A stretch of DNA of 64,000 bases, taken from assembly GCF_900105715.1 (NCBI RefSeq), contig NZ_FNRY01000001.1, positions 1,736,001 to 1,800,000 on the forward strand, given 5' to 3'. Source of the DNA: Paramicrobacterium humi (GTDB taxonomy: Bacteria; Actinomycetota; Actinomycetes; Actinomycetales; Microbacteriaceae). The first letter of the stretch is position 1. Every line of letters starts with the position of its first letter. The notes beneath the pieces are model-generated. The model did not search any database, was not told the origin of the DNA, and saw only the letters and a program-made list of their open reading frames with translations. Below are positions 50,852 to 64,000 of this stretch, one piece after another. Made by a program: the position numbers and the translations under genes.

Positions 50852-51682
50852 ATGATCCGATTCGACGCTGTCTCGAAGACCTTCCCCGACGGTACGCGCG
50901 CGGTGGAGGACTTCAGCCTCACCATCCCGTCGCGGGAGATCACCGTGTTCGTCGGCTCCTCGGGATGCGGCAAGACGACGATTCTGCGCATGATCAATCG
51001 GATGGTCGACCCGTCGAGCGGCAGCATCCACATCGATGATGACGACATCGCGACAGTCGATCCCGTGCAGTTGCGCCGCCGCATCGGCTACGTCATGCAG
51101 AACTCGGGACTGCTCCCGCACCGCACCGTCATCGACAACGTCGCGACCGTGCCCATGCTCACCGGGGTGAAGCGGAAGGACGCCCATGCGGCGGCGCTCG
51201 AGCTGCTCGACACCGTCGGGCTCGACCGTTCGCTCGCCGAGCGGTACCCGTCACAGCTCTCGGGCGGCCAGCAGCAGCGTGTCGGCGTCGCGCGCGGACT
51301 CGCCGTCGACCCGAACATCCTGCTCATGGACGAGCCGTTCGGCGCGGTCGACCCCATCGTGCGACGGGAACTGCAGCAGGAGCTTCTGCGGATCCAGGCG
51401 CAGCTCGCCAAGACGATAGTGTTCGTGACCCACGACATCGACGAGGCGTTCCTGCTCGGCGACCACGTCGTCATCCTGCAGCGCGGCGGCCACATCGTGC
51501 AGTCTGGCACCCCGGCCGAGATCCTTGCCCACCCCGCGAACGACTTCGTCGCGGACTTCATCGGCGCCGACGACGGCAAGCGCGACCTCTCGATCCAGAC
51601 GCACGACGGGCGGCGCGTCGCCGTCGACCCGACGGGGCGCATCGCCGGCGTGCTCCGCGACGAGGAGCCGCGCCCCGCATGA
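50852..51682 (+). CDS. Osmoprotectant ABC transporter ATP-binding protein (OpuCA type)
   Basis: 276 residues with Walker A GSSGCGKTT, Q-loop VMQNSGLLPH, signature LSGGQQQR, Walker B ILLMDEPFGAVD. The class is that of glycine betaine/choline importers. The C-terminal tandem CBS domains found in many OpuA/OpuC ATPases are missing; only about 40 residues follow the ATPase core, so ionic-strength sensing by CBS is not expected. A GGGGAGGAT ribosome site is upstream. A TAGGGT -10 at 50813-50818 is plausible. Four-gene operon with overlaps. Confidence 0.92.
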   Translation: MIRFDAVSKTFPDGTRAVEDFSLTIPSREITVFVGSSGCGKTTILRMINRMVDPSSGSIHIDDDDIATVDPVQLRRRIGYVMQNSGLLPHRTVIDNVATVPMLTGVKRKDAHAAALELLDTVGLDRSLAERYPSQLSGGQQQRVGVARGLAVDPNILLMDEPFGAVDPIVRRELQQELLRIQAQLAKTIVFVTHDIDEAFLLGDHVVILQRGGHIVQSGTPAEILAHPANDFVADFIGADDGKRDLSIQTHDGRRVAVDPTGRIAGVLRDEEPRPA

Positions 51683-52368
51683 GCTGGGTGCTCGCGAACT
51701 TCGCGCAGATCTGGGAACTCACCCTCACCCATGTGGGGCTGAGCGTCCCGCCGATCATTCTCGGCTTCATCCTCTCGATCCCGCTGGGGCTCGCCGCGCA
51801 CCGCTGGAGGATCTCCCGCAGCGTGCTGCTCACGATCTGCGGGCTGCTGTACACGATCCCGTCGCTGTCGCTGTTCCTCGTGCTTCCCGCGATCCTCGGG
51901 ACGCGACAGCTCGACCCGCTCAACGTCGTCGTCGCCATGACGATCTACGCGATCGCCCTCATGGCACGGTCGGCGACCGACGGCTTCGACTCGGTCGACC
52001 CGGACGTGCGACAGTCCGCGGTCGCTGTCGGCTATGCGCCCGTCGGCCGGTTCTGGACCGTCGAGCTTCCGCTCGCCGGACCCGTGCTTCTGGCCGGCAT
52101 CCGGGTCGTCTCGGCGAGTACCGTGAGTCTCATCAGCGTCGGCTCGCTCATCGGCGTCTCGAGCCTCGGCTACCTCTTCATCGACGGGCTGAACCGCAGC
52201 TTCCCGACCGAGATCATCGTCGGCATCGTCGCGACGATCGTTGTGGCTGTCGTCTTCGACGCCATCCTCGTCGTGCTCGGGCGTCTCCTCATGCCGTGGA
52301 CCCGCTCGGACGCGCGCATCGCCCGTCGACGCCGGCGCGACGTGGCCCGATTGGAGGCGACCGCATGA
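51679..52368 (+). CDS. Osmoprotectant ABC transporter permease (OpuCB type)
   Basis: 229 residues with five to six membrane segments; the coupling loop is visible near residue 115 (SVDPDVRQSAVAVGYAPVGR). The ATG overlaps the ATPase stop (ATGA), and its own stop overlaps the second permease. It forms a heterodimeric channel with the next gene. Confidence 0.92.
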   Translation: MSWVLANFAQIWELTLTHVGLSVPPIILGFILSIPLGLAAHRWRISRSVLLTICGLLYTIPSLSLFLVLPAILGTRQLDPLNVVVAMTIYAIALMARSATDGFDSVDPDVRQSAVAVGYAPVGRFWTVELPLAGPVLLAGIRVVSASTVSLISVGSLIGVSSLGYLFIDGLNRSFPTEIIVGIVATIVVAVVFDAILVVLGRLLMPWTRSDARIARRRRRDVARLEATA

Positions 52369-53090
52369 GTCTGCTCGCCGAGGCCTTCGCATGGCTGGTC
52401 GACCCCGCCAACTGGGTTGGTGCGAACGGCATCCCCGTGCGCACCCTCGAGCACCTCTGGTACACGATCGTCACCCTGTTCTTCGCCGGTCTCGCCGGCA
52501 TCTCGCTCGGTCTGTACATCGGTCACACAGGCAGGCTCAAGTCGCTCGCTGTCGCAGTGACCGGTGCGCTGCGCGCCCTGCCGACGCTCGGGCTGCTCTT
52601 CCTGTTCGCGCTGTGGCTCGGCATCGGGCTGCCGCCCGTCATCATCGTGCTCGCCGTGCTGGCGGTGCCGCCGCTTCTCGCGGGAACGTATTCGGGCATC
52701 GAGGCCATCGACCGGGCGACGATCGACGCGGCGCGCGCGGTCGGCATGACGGAGGCGCAGATCCTGTTCAAGGTGGAGGTTCCCCTCGCGATGCCGCTCA
52801 TCGTCAGCGGCATCCGCTCGGCCGCACTGCAGGTCATCGCGACCGCGACGATCGCCGCGTACCTTCCGCTCGGTGGCCTCGGACGGTATGTTTTCGACAA
52901 CCTTTCGCTCAAGCACTGGGATGCCGTGATCGGAGGTGCCATCGTCGTCACCGTGCTTGCGCTCATCGTCGACGGACTCTTCGCACTCGTCGAGCGCGGA
53001 GTCGTCTCACGCGGCGTCCGGGCAAGCAGAAGCTCAGCAGAAGGTCTCACAACGGGAAACAAACGACAATCAGCGGCGCAGGCCGCGTGA
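52365..53090 (+). CDS. Osmoprotectant ABC transporter permease (OpuCD type)
   Basis: 241 residues with six membrane segments and the coupling loop DRATIDAARAVGMTEAQILF near residue 120. ATG 52365 overlaps the previous stop; longer frames run inside upstream genes. The last 25 residues after the final helix are hydrophilic. It is the second channel subunit. Confidence 0.92.
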   Translation: MSLLAEAFAWLVDPANWVGANGIPVRTLEHLWYTIVTLFFAGLAGISLGLYIGHTGRLKSLAVAVTGALRALPTLGLLFLFALWLGIGLPPVIIVLAVLAVPPLLAGTYSGIEAIDRATIDAARAVGMTEAQILFKVEVPLAMPLIVSGIRSAALQVIATATIAAYLPLGGLGRYVFDNLSLKHWDAVIGGAIVVTVLALIVDGLFALVERGVVSRGVRASRSSAEGLTTGNKRQSAAQAA

Positions 53091-53113
53091 GAGCCACAAG
53101 GAGGCACCTCAAC

Positions 53114-54049
53114 ATGTTCCCCACACGACGCATCGCCGCGGCAGCGGTCGCGGTAACGGCCGCGCTCGCGCTCAGCGCGTGCGGCAGCAGCGACACGATC
53201 GACGGGGGCGGCGGCTCGACCGGCGCGTCCGGTGACAAGACCATCAGCATCGGCTCGGCGGGCTTCGCGGAGTCGGAGATCATCGCCGAGATCTACGCGC
53301 AGGCGCTCGAAGCGAAGGGCTACACCGTCGAGCGGAATATGCAGATCGGGCAGCGCGACGCCTACATCGCGGCGCTCAAGGACGGCTCGATCGACCTGAT
53401 TCCGGAGTACAGCGGAAACCTTCTGCAGTTCTTCGACGACAGCTCCGACGCGAAGACGAGCGACGAGGTCTTTGACGCCTTGCAGAAGGCGGTTCCCGAC
53501 GGGTTCGAGGTTCTCGAGCAGTCGAAGGCCGAAGACAAGGACAGCTACAACGTCACAAAGGACTTCAGCGAGAAATACGGCGTGACGAGCCTTGCCGACC
53601 TCGCGAACGTGGACGAGAAGATCATCGTCGGCGGCAACCCGGAGCTCAAGGAGCGCCCCTACGGCCCGACCGGCCTGACGGACGTGTACGGCGTGCCCGC
53701 CGACAACCTCGCCTTCACCCCGATCAACGACTCCGGCGGACCCCTCACCGTGAGCGCTCTCGTCGACGGCACCGTGAACGTCGCCGACATCTTCTCGACG
53801 ACTCCGGCGATCGCTGAGAACGACTTCGTCACGCTCAAGGATCCGAAGAACCTGATCCTGCCGCAGAACGTGCTGCCGCTCGTGAACAAGAAGGTCGTCA
53901 CCGACGAGCTCACGTCGACGCTCGCGGCCGTGTCGAAGAAGCTCACGACCGAGGACCTGATCGCCATGAACGCCCGCAACCAGGGCTCGGAGAAGGCCTC
54001 GCCGGCGACGATCGCGAAGGACTGGCTCGCCGACGCCGGTCTCATGTAG
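53114..54049 (+). CDS. Osmoprotectant ABC transporter solute-binding lipoprotein (OpuCC type)
   Basis: 311 residues. Lipobox LALSAC with Cys23, then a Gly/Ser linker and an OpuAC domain: ISIGSAGFAESEIIAEIYAQ, LIPEYSGNLLQFF and ANVDEKIIVGGNPELKERPY. It binds glycine betaine, choline or proline-betaine outside the membrane. AAGGAGG is seven to ten bases before the ATG. It is the last operon gene and is followed by a strong terminator. Confidence 0.93.
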   Translation: MFPTRRIAAAAVAVTAALALSACGSSDTIDGGGGSTGASGDKTISIGSAGFAESEIIAEIYAQALEAKGYTVERNMQIGQRDAYIAALKDGSIDLIPEYSGNLLQFFDDSSDAKTSDEVFDALQKAVPDGFEVLEQSKAEDKDSYNVTKDFSEKYGVTSLADLANVDEKIIVGGNPELKERPYGPTGLTDVYGVPADNLAFTPINDSGGPLTVSALVDGTVNVADIFSTTPAIAENDFVTLKDPKNLILPQNVLPLVNKKVVTDELTSTLAAVSKKLTTEDLIAMNARNQGSEKASPATIAKDWLADAGLM

Positions 54050-54066
54050 CGACAGATCAACCCATG

Positions 54067-54100
54067 ACTCGAGCGTCGCCGATTTCGGCGGCGCTCGAGT
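54067..54100 (+). terminator. Strong hairpin terminator after the osmoprotectant operon
   Basis: ACTCGAGCGTCGCCGA and TCGGCGGCGCTCGAGT pair over 16 positions with one G-U wobble; the nominal loop is two bases, so the top pair or two would open. It begins 18 bases after the stop and is followed by TCTTG. Confidence 0.85.
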
Positions 54101-54231
54101 TCTTGAAAGCCCAGGACGGTCTGCGCTTCACGGTGCGGTGTGCCGCATCTCCAGCGCCGGTGGCTTCTCCCGTCAGCGAATGGGGGAGTCGCCAAAATGC
54201 TCTCGCGCGCTCCAACGGCTCTCCTGCTCGC

Positions 54232-55973
<1,742 letters not shown>

Positions 55974-55977
<4 letters not shown>

Positions 55978-58307
55978 CGCGTCTCCTCGGCAGTGGCTTC
56001 CGGGTCCAGGTGCGCGGGAACGAGCAGCGCGACGGGGTAGTCGGGGAGCACGTCGCGCAGAAGCAGTGTGCCGCCGGCATGGCGCGTGCCGGTGATCACG
56101 TCCACGACGGGCCGCCGGGCGACGACGATCGTGGTGTCGTGCCACCCGCCCGCCTCGGCGAGCCTGAGCGGGAGGCGCGTTGCGACGGCCACGGCTCCGC
56201 CACGGTCGAAGGCGACGACGTGCGAGGCGGCCGGCCCCTGTGCGGGAACGGGAAGGTACCTCGAGAACCACTCGGGGTTGTCGCGCCGGGCTCGGAGGAC
56301 GCGGGAGGTCACGAGAAGCTTGGCGGCGCCGGAGTCGTCGACCGGCGGCATCCACCCTGCGTCGATGCGGCCGAGCATCTCATCGAGCACGGCGAAGTCG
56401 ACGGGTCTGCGGTTGTCCGGGTCGACGAGTGAGGTCTCCCACACCTCGCTGCCTTGATACACGTCCGGAACGCCCGGCGCGCTCAACTGGACGAGCTTCG
56501 CCGCAAGGCCGTTCGACCAGCCCGCCGCGCGGACGCGATCCACGAAGCCCGACACGATCGCGACCACATCGTCATCCTCGACGGCGCGCGTCACGAGATC
56601 GCGGAGAGCCGTCTCAAATCGCTCGTTCGGCTCGGTCCAGGTCGTCGAATGCGCCGCCTCCCGGGCCGCCTTCAGCGCGTACGCCTCGAGTCGTTCTCGC
56701 GAGGCCGGCCACGCCCCGATCACCGCCTGCCAGAGAAGGTTCTCGAACGGACCGTCGTCGAGAGGAGCGAGCGCCCGCAGCTCGTGGAGGGTGCGTTCCC
56801 ACTCGTCGGGGATCTCGGCGATGACGGAAATGCGCGCCCTGACGTCTTCGCCGCGCTTGGTGTCGTGCGTCGACAGCGCCGTGAGAGAGGCGGGGAAACC
56901 GGCCTGCCTTCGCTGCTGCCGCACGTGGAACTCCGCCACGTCGATGCTGAACTCCGACGGGTCACCGCCGACTTCGTTGAGCGAGGTGAGGCGGCTGTAA
57001 CGATAGAAGGCGGTGTCCTCCACGCCCTTCGCCATGACCATTCCGGACGTCTGCTGGAAGCGCACGGCCGCGGGGTGGGCGCTGTCACGCAGCATCGGGA
57101 GGAGGCTCGCGAGCGTCTCGGCGAGCTCGGGCCGGCGCTCGCGAGCCGCCCGCGCGGCGGTGTCGAGGTGCTCGACGCCGAACGGCAGGTACGAGCGATA
57201 CACGGGGAAGCACGTGAGAAGCTCGGCGACGGCGTCGACCGTGTCAGGCGCCTCGGGCAGCAAGCGCGCGATGCGCCGGACTTCGGAATTCAGGATGCCG
57301 TCGGCGATGCGCCGCTTGCACGAGCGCACGAGCTCCGCCCACAGCTCGGCGGCGGAGCCGGCCGCGTCGTGCAAGCGTGCCTCGAGCGCGTCGAGCCGCG
57401 GTTTCCCGGCGGGATCGACGAGCACCCGGTCGACGTCGCCGAGCGCGTCGTAGCCCGTCGTGCCCGCGACGGGCCAGCTCGGCGGCAGGAGCTCGTCGCC
57501 CTCGAGGATCTTCTCGACGAGCAGATACACGCCGCCCGCGCCATCCTGAAGCTCCTGAAGGTAGCCGCCCGGATCCGCGAGGCCGTCGGGGTGGTCCACA
57601 CGGAGTCCCTGCACGAGGCCGTCGTGCACCCAGCGCAGGATCTCTGCGTGGGATTTCTCGAACACCCACGGCTCTTCCACGCGGATGCCGGCGAGCGTGT
57701 TCACCGCGAAGAAGCGGCGATAGTTCAGCTCGGTGTCAGCGCGGCGCCACGAGACGAGCTCGTAGTGCTGGGCGTCGTGCACCTCGCGCGGCGTCGCGCC
57801 GTCCGGCGCCGTGCCCGGCGCGATGGGGTAGCGGTTGTCGTAGTAGCAGAGGCGCCCGTCGGTGACCGTGAGCGCGTCGAGCTCGGCGTCGCCGTCACCG
57901 AGAACGGGGATGCGGATCTTGCCGCCGCCCGCCGCCCAGTCGACGTCGAACGCGTCGGCGAAGCGCGAGTCCTGCCCGTGCGTCAGGAGATCCCACCACC
58001 ACGCGTTCGCTTCGGGCGTCGCCACGCCCATGTGATTGGGGACGATGTCGACGAGGAGGCCGCGCCCAGCGGCATCCGCTGTGCTCGCGAGCCGCGACAG
58101 CGCTTCAGGTCCGCCCCTGGCGGGGTCGAGGCGGCTCGGGTCGACGACATCGTAGCCGTGGTCGGAACCGGCTTCTGCCTCGAGGAGCGGCGACAGGTAC
58201 AGCCAGTCCGCGCCGAGACGCGCGATGTAGTCGGTGACCTCGCCGGCGGCATCCAGGTCGAAACCCTTGCGGACCTGCAGCCGGTAGGTCGAGCGGGGTG
58301 TCCTCAT
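55974..58307 (-). CDS. treY: Malto-oligosyltrehalose synthase
   Basis: 777 residues. GH13 features: [20 protein letters not shown], nucleophile Asp in [16 protein letters not shown], acid Glu in [14 protein letters not shown], the TTGYD motif, and [16 protein letters not shown]. It converts the reducing end of maltodextrin into a trehalose unit. ATGA overlaps on both sides. Full length and intact. Confidence 0.95.
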
Positions 58308-60502
58308 GGCTGCTCCTCCGCGTCGGCGTCCTCGACTGCCGCGCCGCTGAGCGCCGCGAGTGAAGCAGACACCGACAGGTCCGGCTCGGCTTCCGGCCCC
58401 TCATAGGCTCGAAGGACCATGAGCGAACGGGCAGCGAGCGTCTGAACGGAGCCGGGAAGCCGCGGAATCGCATCCGCTCGCTCGCCGGCCGTGTCGATGA
58501 CGACCTCCCACTGCTCGGCGTATTCGGCGGGCGGGAGCGTGAAGTCGACATCGTCGGCGTCGGCGTTGAAGCAGAGCAGGAAGTTGACGTCGACGACAGC
58601 GCGTCCGCGTGAGTCGCGCTCGCGGATGCCGTGCCCGTTGTAGAAGACGCCGATCGTCCGAGCGAGATCGGCATCCCAGTCTTCCGGCTGCATCTCCTCG
58701 CCGCTCGGCGACAGCCACATGACGTCGGAAAGCGGCTCGTCTTCTCCACGGCGAACCGGGTGCCCGTCGAGGAAGCGGCTGCGCCGGAACACCGGGTGCT
58801 CGGAGCGCAGGCGGATGAGCGCCGACGTGAACTCGATGAGGGGTTCGTCGGCGGCATCCCAGTGCACCCAGCTCAGCTCGTTGTCTTGCGCGTAACCGTT
58901 GTTATTGCCGTGTTGGGTGCGACCCAGCTCGTCACCGTGGGAGAGCATCGGCACGCCCTGCGAGAGCAGCAGGGTGGCGAGGAAGTTGCGCTGTTGGCGA
59001 GCGCGCAGTCGCAGAACGTCCGGGTCGTCTGTGTCGCCCTCCGCCCCTGAATTCCACGAACGGTTATGCGACTCGCCGTCGTTGCCGTCTTCGCCGTTCG
59101 CCTCGTTGTGCTTCTCGTTGTACGACACGAGGTCGCGCAGGGTGAATCCGTCGTGGGCGGTGACGAAGTTGACGGATGCCACGGGGCGGCGCCCCGAGTG
59201 CTCGTACAGGTCGGACGAGCCCGTGATCCGAGACGCGAACTCGCCAAGCGTCGACGGCTCCCCGCGCCAGAAGTCGCGGACGGTGTCGCGGTACTTCCCG
59301 TTCCATTCGGTCCACTGCGGCGGGAAGTTGCCCACCTGGTAGCCGCCGGGGCCGACATCCCACGGCTCGGCGATGAGCTTCACCTGCGACACCACCGGGT
59401 CCTGCTGAACGAGCTCGAAGAAGGTGGACAGCCGGTCGACGTCGTAGAGTCCGCGCGCGAGGGCTGAGGCGAGGTCGAAGCGGAAGCCGTCGACGTGCAT
59501 CTCGGTCACCCAGTACCGCAGCGAGTCCATGATGAGCTGCAGCACGTGCGGGTGCTGCACGTTGAGCGTGTTTCCCGTGCCGGTGTAGTCGGTGTAGTAG
59601 CGCTTGTCGTCTTGCTCGAGGCGGTAGTACGCCTCATTGTCGATGCCTTTGAACGACAGCGTGGGGCCGAGGTGGTTGCCCTCTGCCGTGTGGTTGTACA
59701 CGACGTCGAGGATCACTTCGATGCCCGCCTCGTGCAGCGTGCGCACCATGCTCTTGAACTCCTGCACCTGCTGGCCCGTGTCGCCGGTCGCCGAGTAGGA
59801 GCCGTGCGGGGCGAAGTAGCCGATGGTGTTGTAACCCCAGTAGTTGCGAAGGCCCCGGTCGAGAAGCGTCGAATCCTGAATGAACTGGTGCACGGGCATG
59901 AGCTCGATCGCCGTGACGCCGAGACGATGGAGATGATCGATCGTGGCCGGGTGGGCGAGACCGGCATAGGTGCCGCGCTGCGCCTCGGGGATCTCCTCGT
60001 TCAGCTGCGTGAGGCCCTTGACGTGCGCCTCATAGATCACGCTCTGGCTGTAGGGCGTCCGCGGATGCCGGTCGCCCGCCCATTCGAAGAACGGGTTCAC
60101 GACGACGCCGAGCATCGACTGCGCGGCGGAGTCCTCGTCGTTGCGCGAGTCGGGGTCGCCGAAATCGTACGAGAAGAGCGACTGTCCCCAGTCGTACGAT
60201 CCGCACGTGGCCTTCGCGTACGGGTCGAGCAGCAGCTTGTTCGGGTTGGCGCGCTGACCCTCGACGGGATCGTACGTGCCGTGGACCCGGAACCCGTATC
60301 TCTGGCCGGGGAGCACGTCGGGCAGGTAACAGTGCCAGATGAACGCGTCGACGTCTCTCAGCTCGATGCGCTGTTCCGCGCCCGTCTCGTCGAACAGGCA
60401 GAGCTCGACGCGCTCCGCGGCTTCGCTGTAGAGCGCGAAGTTCGTTCCGCTGCCGTCGTACGTGGCGCCGAGCGGATACGCGTTTCCTGGCCAGGTCTCC
60501 AT
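58304..60502 (-). CDS. treX: Glycogen debranching enzyme (GlgX/TreX)
   Basis: 732 residues. An N-terminal CBM48 domain (PLGATYDGSGTNFALYSEAA) is followed by a GH13 barrel: DVVYNHTAEG, nucleophile Asp in GFRFDLASAL, acid Glu in LIAEPWDVGPGGY, Asp in VTAHDGFTL. It removes glycogen branches to give linear maltodextrin for TreY. ATG 60502 (METWPGNAYPLG) matches the family N-terminus; a GTG at 60559 would add 19 basic residues. It overlaps treY by ATGA and is the first gene of the operon. Confidence 0.94.
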   Translation of the reverse strand: METWPGNAYPLGATYDGSGTNFALYSEAAERVELCLFDETGAEQRIELRDVDAFIWHCYLPDVLPGQRYGFRVHGTYDPVEGQRANPNKLLLDPYAKATCGSYDWGQSLFSYDFGDPDSRNDEDSAAQSMLGVVVNPFFEWAGDRHPRTPYSQSVIYEAHVKGLTQLNEEIPEAQRGTYAGLAHPATIDHLHRLGVTAIELMPVHQFIQDSTLLDRGLRNYWGYNTIGYFAPHGSYSATGDTGQQVQEFKSMVRTLHEAGIEVILDVVYNHTAEGNHLGPTLSFKGIDNEAYYRLEQDDKRYYTDYTGTGNTLNVQHPHVLQLIMDSLRYWVTEMHVDGFRFDLASALARGLYDVDRLSTFFELVQQDPVVSQVKLIAEPWDVGPGGYQVGNFPPQWTEWNGKYRDTVRDFWRGEPSTLGEFASRITGSSDLYEHSGRRPVASVNFVTAHDGFTLRDLVSYNEKHNEANGEDGNDGESHNRSWNSGAEGDTDDPDVLRLRARQQRNFLATLLLSQGVPMLSHGDELGRTQHGNNNGYAQDNELSWVHWDAADEPLIEFTSALIRLRSEHPVFRRSRFLDGHPVRRGEDEPLSDVMWLSPSGEEMQPEDWDADLARTIGVFYNGHGIRERDSRGRAVVDVNFLLCFNADADDVDFTLPPAEYAEQWEVVIDTAGERADAIPRLPGSVQTLAARSLMVLRAYEGPEAEPDLSVSASLAALSGAAVEDADAEEQP

Positions 60503-60598
60503 GCGTGTCCCTGTCTTCCGGGGGCGTCGGGGTGTCGGCCGTTCGACCGTAGTCGCCACGATAGCCGCTGCCGCCGGATCATTCCCAGCCCTTGCGCA

Positions 60599-60635
60599 CG
60601 GATGCCGGAAGGGTCATGCGCCCATCCGGCATCCG
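60599..60635. terminator. Hairpin from inverted CGGATGCC octamers downstream of argG
   Basis: CGGATGCCGG (60599-60608) and CCGGCATCCG (60626-60635) form perfect ten-base arms, with inner GGG/CCC pairs in the loop. It lies 27-63 bases past the argG stop and upstream of treX, so it probably ends the argG transcript. The arms again contain the over-represented octamer. Confidence 0.7.
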
Positions 60636-60661
60636 GTCGAGAAGACAGAAACGCGTGGGGA

Positions 60662-63171
<2,510 letters not shown>

Positions 63172-63259
63172 CCGACCCGGGCGGCGCCGATTCGTTCGTG
63201 GCAAAGGACCCACTCGCGGTGCCAAACGCGCACTTTGCCAGGAACCAACGAGCGTTCGC

Positions 63260-63287
63260 GGGCGGAATTCACCGAAACGGATGCCGC
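63260..63287. repeat. Direct repeat copy 2 flanking the DUF559 gene
   Basis: Identical over 28 bases to 62098-62125 in the same orientation. It ends with CGGATGCCGC, containing the over-represented octamer, and lies 55 bases before the DUF3151 gene start. Confidence 0.85.
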
Positions 63288-63341
63288 TGGCCGGCGCGCG
63301 GGCGTCCCGGCGCGGTCTGCCGCCCCTTGTTACGATGAGGT

Positions 63342-63821
63342 GTGACCGAAAACAATCTGCTTGGAGTTCCAGAGACGCATCTCCCCGCAGAGCCTGAGGT
63401 TGACGCGGCTCTCGAGAATGCGGCATCCGTCGACGACATCGCGAAGGTCGTGAGGGCTCATCCAGCGTCGCCGCTTGCCTGGGCGGTGTACGCTGAGCGG
63501 ATTCTGCACCCTGCGCACCCGCTTGAGGGCTACGCCGCCGCACGCGTCGCCTACCACCGCGGCCTCGACGCGCTGCGCAAGGCCGGCTGGCGCGGCCAGG
63601 GCCCCATCCCGTGGTCGCACGAGCCCAACCGGGGCGTGCTTCGCGCCCTCTACGCGCTGCGCAAGGCGGCCGACCTGATCGGCGAGACGGACGAAGTCGC
63701 CCGCCTCGACCAGTTTCTTCGCGACGCCGACGACACGGCGGCCGCGCGCATCGAACTCCTCGGCACCGAGCGGGAGCCCGCCCCGTCGACCGAGGCATTC
63801 GTGATTCGCGGCGAAGACTGA
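63342..63821 (+). CDS. DUF3151 family protein
   Basis: 159 residues, soluble, mostly helical. Segments [35 protein letters not shown] and [21 protein letters not shown] match the DUF3151 family, which is commonly found beside purA in actinobacteria. Function is unknown. The start is GTG at 63342; a TACGAT hexamer five bases earlier suggests a leaderless or very short leader. The purA gene follows after 37 bases. Confidence 0.85.
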   Translation: MTENNLLGVPETHLPAEPEVDAALENAASVDDIAKVVRAHPASPLAWAVYAERILHPAHPLEGYAAARVAYHRGLDALRKAGWRGQGPIPWSHEPNRGVLRALYALRKAADLIGETDEVARLDQFLRDADDTAAARIELLGTEREPAPSTEAFVIRGED

Positions 63822-63858
63822 CCGCGAAGTCGCCAACCCCAGGAGAGAGGCATCCGCT

Positions 63859-64000
63859 ATGCCAGGAATCGTGATCGTCGGCGCCCAGTGGGGCGATGAG
63901 GGCAAGGGCAAGGCCACAGACCTGCTCGGCTCCCGCATCGACTACGTCGTCAAGTTCAACGGCGGAAACAACGCCGGACACACGGTCGTCGTCGGAAACG
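63859..64000 (+). CDS. purA: Adenylosuccinate synthetase, N-terminal part
   Basis: The first 47 residues are present before the window ends. The P-loop [16 protein letters not shown] with catalytic Asp, and the IMP-binding [12 protein letters not shown] with catalytic His, identify PurA, which makes adenylosuccinate from IMP in AMP synthesis. AGGAGAGAGG lies eight bases before the ATG. Confidence 0.95.
   Translation, partial: MPGIVIVGAQWGDEGKGKATDLLGSRIDYVVKFNGGNNAGHTVVVGN

Noticed and set aside
56454-58406. Long open frame antisense to treY
   Set aside because: High-GC shadow; all treY catalytic motifs are on the minus strand and this frame shows none.

Overview
The window is high-GC actinobacterial DNA. 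The leaderless-looking promoters, GTG/TTG starts, ABC sugar importers without their own ATPase, and gene families such as DUF6421, DUF3151 and Septum_form point to a member of the Microbacteriaceae (genus not determinable from sequence alone). Nearly all genes are intact and tightly packed. No gene-free gap exceeds 300 bases, and I found no rRNA, tRNA, insertion sequence, prophage or CRISPR array.

Layout. 1-4868: fructan/sucrose operon (solute-binding protein C-terminus, two permeases, cytoplasmic GH32, fructokinase-like PfkB), chained by ATGA overlaps and visibly lower in GC. 4934-6001: threonine aldolase. 6151-9014: uronate unit (uxaC, uxuB) behind a strong promoter with a LacI-type operator. 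9024-10431: coiled-coil protein and SRPBCC protein. 10638-16820: alpha-glucoside operon (GH13, two permeases, lipoprotein) divergent from a ROK regulator. 16906-18878: NatAB-like ABC pair. 19110-20942: pyruvate-oxidase-like ThDP enzyme. 20970-24803: a cytosolic-looking gluconate-dehydrogenase-type operon (membrane protein, subunit 3, GMC flavoprotein, enolase-superfamily dehydratase). 24929-25236: a small frameshifted gene. 25244-27213: two-component system. 27275-28681: DUF6421. 28965-31516: degenerate ABC-ATPase-like protein coupled to YhgE/Pip. 31520-33219: branched-chain amino-acid dehydrogenase and an Xre/MbcA-like regulator. 33344-36056: sulfonate-type ABC importer. 36166-39240: alpha/beta-hydrolase pseudo-enzyme, AEC transporter, small membrane protein, exonuclease III. 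39346-43942: MMPL, pyrE and septum-formation genes overlapping end to start. 43949-48088: HAD phosphatase, then fdhD with a YdeP-type molybdopterin oxidoreductase. 48092-50052: MntR-like regulator and Nramp transporter. 50132-50770: SpoU methyltransferase. 50852-54049: OpuC-type osmoprotectant importer. 54232-60502: treX-treY-treZ. 60662-62077: argG. 62203-63171: DUF559 nuclease flanked by direct repeats. 63342-64000: DUF3151 gene and the start of purA.

How it works together. Much of the window is carbon scavenging (fructans, alpha-glucosides, uronates, sugar acids). Another large part is stress and osmotic physiology: the betaine importer and the trehalose-from-glycogen pathway sit convergently and form a compatible-solute island. 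Long chains of 1-4 base overlaps indicate translational coupling in most operons.

Most interesting signals: an over-represented octamer CGGATGCC/GGCATCCG, with inverted pairs forming hairpins at gene ends, resembling in layout the uptake sequences of Neisseria and Pasteurellaceae; two TTTCGG-N4-CCGAAA palindromes over the Nramp promoter and start codon; a serine-hydrolase fold without its Ser and His; an ABC-ATPase relative stripped of every ATP motif next to YhgE; and a set of apparently leaderless genes with a -10 hexamer 5-7 bases before the start codon.
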